Assembly (NCBI GenBank): GCA_013350335.1
Contig: CM023539.1
Location: forward strand, 30,490,631-30,554,630
From: Chimonanthus salicifolius
Taxonomy: Eukaryota; Streptophyta; Magnoliopsida; Laurales; Calycanthaceae
Direction: 5' to 3'
DNA: 64,000 nt
In this document: positions 55,929-64,000 of the stretch, one piece after another
How the letters are laid out: each line of letters starts with the position of its first letter
How positions within the stretch are numbered: position 1 is the stretch's first letter
The notes under the pieces: generated by a model
The model's input: only the letters and a program-made list of their open reading frames with translations
Told to the model about the DNA's origin: nothing
Databases searched by the model: none
Position numbers and translations under genes: made by a program

Positions 55929-57152
55929 ATTCTTGGGCACCATATGGAAAAAAAATCTACAAATGGATCTGCAGAGATAAAAAAATCTCGAAATTTATAC
56001 TGTTGGAATATAAGTGATAGATCAACCAAATGTCAAAATTTCAGATTTTTCTAGAGTCAAATGATATATCTGTAATAGCCTGGATTTTTAAATCAATAAT
56101 TACATTGGCTATCATTTATTTTAATTGTTGAAATTAAGAATTTTGATGGAATGGATGGTTGATGGATCAAAATTGGGGCAATGGCCCAAGTGTGGTCCAA
56201 TGGACCAAGGATTGGATTAATTTCATTTAAATGGGTCAATGGTGGTCAATTGGGTCAAATGTCCAATTAGGACCGAAATGGGTCAAGATGAATTGAGCAT
56301 TAGGGTAAATGGGTAAGAAGTGAATTTAATTGGGCCATGGACCCAATTAAGATCAAAGGAATGGGGTCCATCTCATGCACAAATGTAAGAGAGGAATTAT
56401 CCAAGTGGGGCCCAACTCCACCTCATCAAGTGAGGTGGTGTGTGGACCAAGACAAGGTGGGGCCGACCACCATTGTTGACTTGGTCAACCATGCGTGAGT
56501 TAAAGGTGAATTAACGAGGATCAAAGTGAATTGAGTTGAATTAATTGATTAAAATCACCTAAGTTAGTTTTGAATAAATCAAGGTGGCATAATCAAGTGG
56601 GACCCAACTCCACCTCATCAAGTGAGGTGGCGTGTGGGCTAAGGCATAAGTGGGGCCGGCCATCATGGTTGACTTGGTCAACTATGGGTGAATTCATGGG
56701 TGAATTAAAGATAAATAAGTGAAATTAAATTACTTGATTGAATGACCTAAGTTTGATATCAATTTAAATGAATGAGTTGCATTACATGGAGTGAGTTAAA
56801 TGGGGGCGAGTCACCTAGAAAATGAGTGAGTCAAGTGGGTGGTTTCATCTCATGGAAACCACCAAACCACCAAGATAAAACCCATCCAAAACCGTTGGGA
56901 TAGTGTGGAGTGTCATGTGGAAGGCATGCTTCCCCCTTGGCTAGACCGAAAGCTTAGGTGGAGAGCATGCATTGGCCAAAAATGAGGTGGTGGTTCCACC
57001 TCATTCAAATCACCAAACCACCCATGGTAAATGAGGTGGTGGTCCCACCTCATCCAAAGTAACCAAAACCGTTGGCCATGGAGGGGTTGGGTGTGCCATG
57101 TGGAGGGCATGCAGCCTCCATGGCTAGACAAGATCCTTAGAAGGTGGACATG

Positions 57153-57395
57153 TGTGATACCCCTACCCACCAATGTGGGAAAAAGTCCCACATCGGTGGT
57201 GGAGGGGGGAGAATTGGGGGATTTAAAGTGGCCAAGCCCCCTTGACCATGTGTGAGGCCTTTTGGGCCGGGCCACGTGGGCCCGGGCCCAAAAACAAAAC
57301 CGTACGGGTTCGAGCTTGTGTGCGAGGTCCAAAGCGGACAATATCACACTGAGTCAAGCCCTAAGCCCCGTGTGTGTTCGGGTCGGGTCATTACA
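57153..57395 (+). mobile_element. TRIM solo LTR
   Basis: 243 bp, TGTGATACCCC to GGTCATTACA, with TSD ACATG/ATATG (57148-57152, 57396-57400; one mismatch). It contains GTCCCACATCGG and CAAAGCGGACAATATCACAC, closest to the TRIM LTR at 38614. Confidence 0.88.
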
Positions 57396-58199
57396 ATATG
57401 CTAGGGCATGCATTGGCCCAAAGTGAGGTGGTGGTTCCACCTCATCCCAACCACCAGCACCAAGGGATAAAGGCCAACCAAAAATCGTTGGGAGGAGAGT
57501 GGTGGCCATGTGGAGGCCATGTACCCATTGGTTTGGTCAATGGGCTCATGGGGAAGACTCCACCTTGATGAGGGTGGAGTCTAACCCAAGCAACCCAAAA
57601 CAAGATGGGAAAAAACTAGGGTTTCCATCTCATTTCTCATCTCACTCTCCCCCTCTCTCCCTCCCTCTCCTAGCCGACCCTCTCTCATCCAAGACAAAGA
57701 AGAAAAAAGACTTAGAAGAAAAAAAAAAGTTTGGATCCCAAGCTTGGCCGACCACCCTCTCAAGACCAAGGACTTAGAATATTTTCCATTCTCTCCTCCT
57801 CTCCCTCTCTCAAACCTACACCCATCTTGGCCGAACCAACTCTTGTAGATTTTTTCTTGATCAAGCTCACACATTGGCCGAAGATCAAGGAGAAAAGGAA
57901 AAAGGAAGGCTAAGGAACAAGAAGGAGCAAAAAGGAACTGGAGGAGTTGTGGGATCGGTAAATTGTAGTCAACAAGATTTTTATTTTGAAGGAGTTAAAG
58001 GAAACCATGAAATCCCATTTTCTTGGATTAAAGGTGACCAAAATATTATGGGCCATGGATCTAAAATCCATCCAAGAAATTGGATGGGAAATGGACAAAC
58101 CCTAATGGGTAAGATAGGCTATGAATAATGAAATACTAAGGACATTATGTATATATGGGTTATGTATGCATGCATGGCAAAAATGGATTAAGGATCATG

Positions 58200-59310
58200 C
58201 ATGGCCGAACCCTAACTGTTATGGATACATGGAAAACACCTCATGCATGTCAAGAATAAAGTATATGATCTAAGATCATGGTTTGGCCTTTGCATGGCCA
58301 AACCCTAGGGTTTCTTGTATGAGAACCATCAAGGTGACAAATCATGGAAATATGTTATTTTTAGAGGAAATAATGAACCATAGGGTCATAGGGTTCGGCC
58401 ATGTTGTATGGCCGAAACCCATGGAAGGATATTAAGTGATTCCTAATGGGTTTAAAGGATGAAAACCATGGAATGTTGGTTAATGATTTCAAGGTTTTGA
58501 ATGGTTGAATGTTAGTAATTTTTAAAGGGATTAAATGAGGGAAATCATGGAGAAATGTTGATGATTTAAATGGTCTTAAACATTGGAAATGGTGAAGAAC
58601 CATGGATCATGGGTTCAGCCATGTTGTATGCCCAAACCCCATGGAGAGTTATTGGTGGACTTAGATGTTTTTGGGACCATGAAGATGATGGGGAATGTTG
58701 GTAAGTTTAATAGGTCTAAATGTGGTTAATGATGATGATCTAAATGTATGATTAAACCCCCTCATAGAGGGACTTTGTTATGGGTCTAAATATGGTAAAT
58801 GATTTAAGGGGGGGATGAAAAAAGACATCATGTGTTCAGCTATAGTGTATGGCCGAACCCCATGACCCATTTTATGAACCCTTTTTATGAGTTAAGTATG
58901 GATCTATGCATGTTTAAAATGAATGGGTTTTAAGTTAAGGAAATGGATGATTTATGATGGTTTTTATGTCATGATTAATGAGTCATTGATGGATCTATGT
59001 TTATGGATCAGTTATGGATATGGATACGCATCAATGAAAGGTGATTAACCATGGAAGGAATGAATGGCAAAAATGTAAATATAGTCAAAAATGAAAGACC
59101 ATGGGTTCGGCCATAGTGTATGGCCGAGCCCCATGGGGAGTGTTTTTGGGACTTAGGGATTTTTAAATGATGAACTTATGTGTAGTTGGGTTAATGAATC
59201 AAAGGGTGGCTGATCTTAGACCCACATGATTAAAATGAGCTAAGGATTAAAAATGGACCCAAAAACCAAGTGGGTGAGGTTCGGCCATGTTGTATGGCCG
59301 AACCCCACTA
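58200..59310 (+). repeat. Hairpin array in the LTR, seven sites
   Basis: Six two-armed copies (near 58281, 58388, 58610, 58829, 59102, 59276) and one single arm (58200) of the GGTTCGGCCATG.TGTATGG hairpin. All lie downstream of the donor-like site at 57958. Confidence 0.88.
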
Positions 59311-60382
59311 AGGCATGTACTATGGACTTAGACATGGTTGGAACATTGGTTTGATTTGTTGATGTGGAGTAAGGTAACGGGATAGCGGTGCGCAATCGGT
59401 GATCGATATTTGGACGGAAAAACACAAGAACTCGATATTAGACATTGGTAAGATTCCTACCTCATTGAAAGCCATGGATTATGTGTATATGAATGTTTTA
59501 CTTGAATTATTTTGGTATCAAATTATATGTCTTAATGATGGGATATTAATGCTATGGTTTGTTTTATCACATGGCATGTTTACACTTGCATCTCATGCAT
59601 GGCATGAGAGGGATGATTTGTAACCGGAGATCCACACTCCGTCAGGGAGTCCGTAAGGCATTTGTGAAGGGTATCTTGATGTACTATGTATGATGATTTG
59701 TAACCGGAGATCCAGACTCCGTCGGGGTATCCGTAAGGCATTTGTTGTAACGCCCGCCCCTTTTCACCGAAATCAGAGCCTATTTTCTTTTTTTTCTTGA
59801 AATTAAATAGAAGTGACAAAGGGCGCGGACGTCACGACGCGAGTTAAGTCCGAGCTTCTAAAGCCCAGCCCTTAACTGGCAAACCCTACGTGTGTGTGGA
59901 ACGAAGTCCACGGAGAATGGTTCACACGTAGAAGTAAGCTCGAGGAATTTTAAATTAAGTACGGAGTTAAAATAGAGACTAACCTACCAATTTAGATAGC
60001 AGGGAAGATAACATTCATTTAATTACCAAAATACCTCAACATCACGATGTCCAAAAATGAAAACCAAAACATAGCAAGTAATCTTAAATATTACATTTCT
60101 GACAAGCTAGGCTACTCAAATACATTACCAAAACAAATTTAAATAAATTAAGTAGCCGCCTTCCACAAGCTCCTAAGCTTGGCTCCCGTCTTGTCCTTCT
60201 GCTCCGCCGTCTCCTGCGTCGGCAGCTAGGGTAGAAGTAGGGCGTTAGACAACGCGTCCAGTAGGACTCCGAGTAGGGCTAACACATGGATTAGTGATAA
60301 CAAGCATACAGATAATAATATAATGAAAATCGTAAAATGAATGATATGCCATGGGTGTCTTATGTCATGTGTCCCACCCATT

Positions 60383-60648
60383 ATCTGTACCATCATGATA
60401 TCCCCATGTTTGCTTCTCGGTCGCCCCGACAGAGTATGGACTCCGGTTATATCTCCACATATCAAGATATCCCCATGTCTGCTTCTCGGTCGCCCCGACG
60501 GAGCATGGACTCCGGTTATAACGCATCAGGCTATCCCCATGTTTGCTTCTCGGTCGGCCCGACGGAGCATGGACTCCGGTTATAGCGCATCAGGCTATCC
60601 CCATGTTTGTTTCTCGGTCGCCCCGACGGAGCATGGACTCTGGTTTCA
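60383..60648 (-). repeat. 64-bp tandem hairpin module, four units
   Basis: Four units of CCCCATGTTTGCTTCTCGGT followed by CGCCCCGACGGAGCATGGAC and TCCGGTTAT. Each contains CGGAG...CTCCG arms. Homologous modules in sister LTRs have two units. Confidence 0.88.
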
Positions 60649-61036
60649 TTATTTTCCCGCCCATGCCATGCATGAGATGTAGGTGCATTATGCCATGTAA
60701 TATATATCATCCATAGTCTTAATATAGAATTCATAACTTAGCATATAAATCATAGCCATGCATTATGTCATATAAGATACATAAATCATGATCTTAAAAC
60801 TCATCATAAAACAAACCATATAATTTCCAAAATAAATCAAAGAAACCATCACACAATCCATGCCTTACAAAAAGGTAGGAATCCTACTGAATACCGACTA
60901 GCGTTCTTTTTTTTCGTTTCCGTTTACGAATTCGGTCGCAGATCGCGCACCGATTGCGATGACACGATACCTTATTATACATTACCAAATCAGTCCACAT
61001 TTTATCCATGATTAAGTCCCTACTGCATGCCTTAGT

Positions 61037-61990
61037 GGGGTTCGGCCATACACCATGGCCGAACCCTACTAATTAGGTCTATGGGTCCCATTTTAATTCA
61101 TTGACATTTCAATCACCTAAGTCTAAAAACCAGCCACCTTAGGCTTTACTAATCACACATAAGGTTGTTACATTAGAGCCCATAAGTCCATGATCATTTC
61201 CATGGGGTTCTTGAATTTGGCGATTATTTACGGTTTTGCCATTCTTCCTCCATGGTTAAGTTCTCACTTCATTCCTCCATTCCTAGGCCCATAATTGATC
61301 CATAGACTTGGATCCTTTAACGACTCATCAACCATGATATGTACATTAAAATCAGTCCTTAATTACCCTAATTTTCCATTCATCTAACCACATATATAAT
61401 TCCGATTTTTAGCCCATAGCATGACCTACAAATGGGTCATGGGTTCTGCCATACACCATGGCCGAACCCATGATGTCTTTTTCCCATTTTCTTGGACCCT
61501 TGTTACACATTTGAATCCATCATAAGCCCTTCCATGAAGGGGTTTAATTTACACATTTAAACCATCATCCTTAATCACATATAAGTCCATTAACTTAGCC
61601 ATATTCCCATTACAACTATCAACATTAAGTTCATTTTGGTCCATCAACACCACCAACATTCCCCATTTATTTTTCCATTACTTTACATCCATCATCATTC
61701 CATAATTTCATACCCATTAAATCCATCATTTCATCACCATAGGGTTCGGCCATACACCATGGCCGAACCCATGGTTCATGGTTCAATCATTCATCTATGC
61801 CTTTTGAGCCATTAAGAATCATCAATGTTTCCCATGATTTTTCTCACAAAAACCCTTTTTAAAATTATCCACATTTAATCATTAACAACTTGAAACCCTA
61901 AATCATTCTCCATGCTTCCATTCTTATAAACCCTAATAAATTAATCAATCCTCTACCATGGGGTTCGGCTATACTACATGGCCGAACCCT
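61037..61990 (-). repeat. Hairpin array in the LTR, four sites
   Basis: Two-armed GGGTTCGGCCATACACCATG plus GCCGAACCC copies near 61037, 61439, 61741 and 61958; the third has perfect arms around the ACACC loop. Confidence 0.88.
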
Positions 61991-63310
61991 ATGGTCCATT
62001 AACCCCCTCAAAATCCACATATATCCATGCTTAATTAACTTAATTACACAATGTCCTTAGTCCATTTATTTTTTCTTAACCCTAATTTACTCATTAGGGT
62101 TTTGTCCATTTTTCATCCTTCCATTTGATGGATTTGAGATCTAATGCCTATGATAATTTGGCCATCATCAAATCTAAGAAGAATGGACTCCAAATCTTAA
62201 ACCCTAAAAAAATCCAATCTCTTGTCTAGAAATACTTACAATCCATCGGCTCCTCCGACTTTCTTTGCTCCCTTCGGACTCCTTGGCCTCCTTCCTTCTT
62301 CTTCTCCTTTGTTGGTCGGTTAGGATGCTTAATCAAGATGAAAAACCTCCAAGCTTGGATTCGGCCAAGGTAGGGTTAGATTTGAGAGAGGGAGAGGGGA
62401 GGAGAGGATGGTGAGAAAGAAGATACCAAGCTTTAATATTGGAGTGGTGGCTAATTGCTTGAACTTTTCCTCTCTTTTCTTCTCTTCTTCTTCCAAATTT
62501 TTTCTTCTTCTTTCTTCCTTGGTGTGGGACGGTGGTGGAGAGCAAGAGAGGAAGAGAGTGAGATAAGGATGGGATCTAAGAGATAAGATGAAAACCATCC
62601 CCTTTTTGATTTCTTAAACTACACTCCATCATTAACTTTCTCCACCAACCAACATAAGATATTTTCTATGCTTTATGGTGGTGGTTGGGATAAACCACCA
62701 CCTTAGCCAATGTTCTTGAAATGGGTGGTTTGGTCTTCCAACTTTGACCCCTTTGACCACCTTTTGGATAATTTAATCATTTAATTAACTATATAATTAC
62801 CTTAGGTTAATTAGTTTCCACTTAACTTAATTCCATTATTCCACCCATGGTTGATCAATTCAACCATGGTGGCCGGCCCCACCAATCCTTGGTCCCCACG
62901 CCACCTCACTTGGTGAGGTGGAGATGGGTCCCAATCGGCCATGTCACCTTGGTCAATTCATCACCAACTTAGGTGACTTAAATTTAATTAAATCCATTCA
63001 TCTTATTGGATCACCATTGGGCCCATGGCCCAATTAAATTTATTTCTTACCTACTCACCTTAGAGTTTACATCATCTTGATCCATTGGGTCCCAAATGGG
63101 TATTGGGCCCAATTTGACCATCCTTGGCCCAATTGACCATCATTGACCCTTTAAATGAATTTAAATCCAATCCATGGTCCATTGGGTCATACTTGGGCCT
63201 TTGTCCATATTTTGATCCATTCACCATTTATTCCATCAAATTTCCAATTTCCACCATTAAAATAAATAATATCCACATATATATTGATTTACAAATTCCG
63301 GGCCATTACA

Positions 63311-63373
63311 ATACAATCCTCTTTTGAAATTTTTGTCCCGAAAATTCGAGCGAGAGTAGAGGTTCAAAACATC
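63311..63373 (-). other. Polypurine tract and 3' untranslated end of pol
   Basis: On the minus strand TTTTCGGGACAAAAATTTC precedes AAAAGAGGATTGTAT and the LTR. The pol stop codon is at 63374-63376. Confidence 0.75.
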
Positions 63374-64000
63374 TCACACAAAGAGCTCCGGATGAGCGGC
63401 TCTTATATCTGATTCAAGTTCCCAGGTGGTTTCTTCATTGCCATGTCGTTCCCTTACCACCTTAACCAACTGAATAGCACAGTTACGCAGTACCCTTTGT
63501 TCGCTCCCGACCACTTTGATCGGCTGCTCCACATACATCACGTCGCTTTGTACATCGACGTCTTGCACGTTCAATACATGTGAAGGATCGGGGTTGTACT
63601 TTCTCAACATGGATACATGGAATACATCAAGTAGAGATGATAACTGTGGAGGGAGCGCCAACTGATAAGCTACCCCCACCCTCTTCAAGATCGGAAACGG
63701 TTCCACAAATCTAGGCGACAGTTTCCCTTTCTTCCCGAACCTCATGTGCCCCTTCCGTGGTGAGACTTTCAAAAACACCAAGTCTCCCACCTCAAACTCG
63801 AGGAACCTTCTCCTCTTGTCGGCGTAACTCTTCTGACGGCTCTGCGCAGTGAGTAGGTGTTGCTGTATCAACTTGATCTGCGTTTTAGTCTCCGCAACCA
63901 ACTCTGGTCCAATCAGCGCAGGCTCATCGGCCTCTGTCCAGCACACTGGTGATCTACATGGCCTACCATACAAGGCCTCAAATGGAGCCATCTGGAGGCT
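63374..64000 (-). CDS. Gypsy integrase C-terminus with chromodomain-type tail (partial)
   Basis: 209 codons including the stop are open up to the window edge; the N-terminal rest of pol lies outside. From the edge: [20 protein letters not shown] (end of the integrase core), [19 protein letters not shown], a basic linker with LTAQSRQKSYADKRRRFLEF, the GPY-like segment FGKKGKLSPRFVEPFPI, VFHVSMLRKYNPDPSHVL, and a tail VLRNCAIQLVKVVRERHG and EETTWELESD, ending HPELFV. In chromoviruses the tail recognises histone marks and steers integration. The tail keeps one Trp but the aromatic cage is hard to judge. No stop or frameshift is seen, in contrast to its relative at 25177-26560. Confidence 0.92.
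   Translation of the reverse strand, partial: SLQMAPFEALYGRPCRSPVCWTEADEPALIGPELVAETKTQIKLIQQHLLTAQSRQKSYADKRRRFLEFEVGDLVFLKVSPRKGHMRFGKKGKLSPRFVEPFPILKRVGVAYQLALPPQLSSLLDVFHVSMLRKYNPDPSHVLNVQDVDVQSDVMYVEQPIKVVGSEQRVLRNCAIQLVKVVRERHGNEETTWELESDIRAAHPELFV

Larger units (their letters stand above)
56071..59745 (+). mobile_element. Gypsy LTR, 3' end beyond an insertion
   Basis: Starts TGTAATAGCCTGGATTTTT. It contains a TRIM solo LTR, repeated GAGGTGGTGGTTCCACCTCAT palindromes (56970-57460), a CT-rich leader (57640-57830), donor-like GATCG/GTAAATTG at 57958, a hairpin array (58200-59310) and the GC-rich module (59622-59745), where a minus gypsy element interrupts it. By comparison with 30388-33672 about 0.7 kb of its 3' end, including the acceptor, lies beyond the window. 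Confidence 0.8.
60226..62239 (-). other. Candidate leader intron in the LTR
   Basis: GTAAGTATT is a near-consensus plant donor. The acceptor block TCTAACGCCCTACTTCTACC then CTAG is almost the same as at 22432 and 33176. Length 2.0 kb, containing hairpins near 61037, 61439, 61741 and 61958. Confidence 0.48.
59746..63310 (-). repeat. 3' LTR of the minus gypsy element
   Basis: 3,565 bp; minus strand TGTAATGGCCCGG to GGGCGTTACA. In LTR sense: a U3 with palindromic GAGGTGG..CCACCTC blocks (62895-62930), an AG/CT-rich leader (62270-62560), donor ATT/GTAAGTATT at 62239, a hairpin array, the four-unit GC-rich module, and TCTAACGCCC plus CTACCCTAG acceptor ending at 60226. Confidence 0.9.
59746..64000 (-). 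mobile_element. Ty3/gypsy retrotransposon, minus strand, runs off the window
   Basis: 3' LTR 59746-63310, then PPT and pol on the minus strand. The left flank is TTTGT (59741-59745); its duplicate must lie beyond 64000. It is inserted within the GC-rich module of the LTR at 56071. Its pol end is closely similar to that of the 21944-29080 element but still open, so it is probably the younger insertion. Confidence 0.9.

Noticed and set aside
55063..55943. Two minus ORFs of 138 and 131 residues
   Set aside because: They are the two antisense translations of the duplicated TRIM LTRs, which explains why they resemble each other.
56913..57347. 144-residue minus ORF
   Set aside because: It spans repeated CCACCTC palindromes and the TRIM solo LTR; the repetitive composition explains the open frame.

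Overview
This window looks like intergenic nuclear DNA from a repeat-rich flowering plant. No complete cellular gene is visible. The evidence is dense nesting of chromodomain-type Ty3/gypsy elements with roughly 2.8-3.6 kb LTRs, Ty1/copia elements, TRIMs, hAT and Stowaway MITEs, tRNA-iMet-type primer binding sites, and one broken pentatricopeptide-repeat (PPR) gene start. The species cannot be fixed from sequence alone. No rRNA gene, tRNA gene or CRISPR array was seen.

Layout. (1) 381-19301 is a deep nest. A decayed minus-strand gypsy LTR end was hit by a TRIM (1580-19179). That TRIM received a second TRIM in its internal part (1948-2496) and a gypsy element in its 3' LTR (2582-18979, TSD TTTGG). 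The gypsy element holds two nested solo LTRs (6743-9536, TSD TTAGG; 12993-16123, TSD TGAG), a TRIM solo LTR (5086-5282, TSD AGAGT) and a short non-LTR insertion (3395-3657, 13-bp TSD). (2) 19302-21943 holds an LTR fragment, two minisatellites and a candidate 1.26-kb DNA transposon. (3) 21944-29080 is a minus-strand gypsy element (TSD AAACA) with integrase/chromodomain remnants and an open triple zinc-knuckle ORF. (4) 29081-37778 holds two hAT-like MITEs, a Stowaway MITE, a 3.3-kb solo LTR (30388-33672, TSD GTTTG) and the PPR fragment. (5) 37784-54996 is copia-rich: an internally deleted element (37784-40491, TSD CTTTC) containing a TRIM remnant, copia LTR fragments, a complete TRIM (41838-42449, TSD CATAG), and a 6.9-kb copia element without pol (48063-54927) inside an old gypsy LTR. 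(6) 55190-64000 holds a complete TRIM (TSD ATTCT), a plus-strand gypsy LTR starting at 56071 and interrupted at 59746, and the inserted minus-strand gypsy element, which runs off the window with an open integrase/chromodomain reading frame.

The most interesting shared feature is LTR architecture. The well-preserved gypsy LTRs, despite divergent sequence, show signs of the same order: TATA box, CT-rich leader, GT splice-donor-like site, a long block rich in short palindromes, a GC-rich tandem hairpin module, a branch point plus AG acceptor-like site, then the LTR end and PBS. In four LTRs the block carries about 24 two-armed copies of one 27-30 nt hairpin (GGTTCGGCCAT ... ATGGCCGAACC), always with the same loop polarity relative to LTR sense. 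I infer a 5'-leader intron that removes a hairpin array; this is untested. All enzyme genes visible are retrotransposon pol remnants, mostly interrupted by stops and frameshifts.
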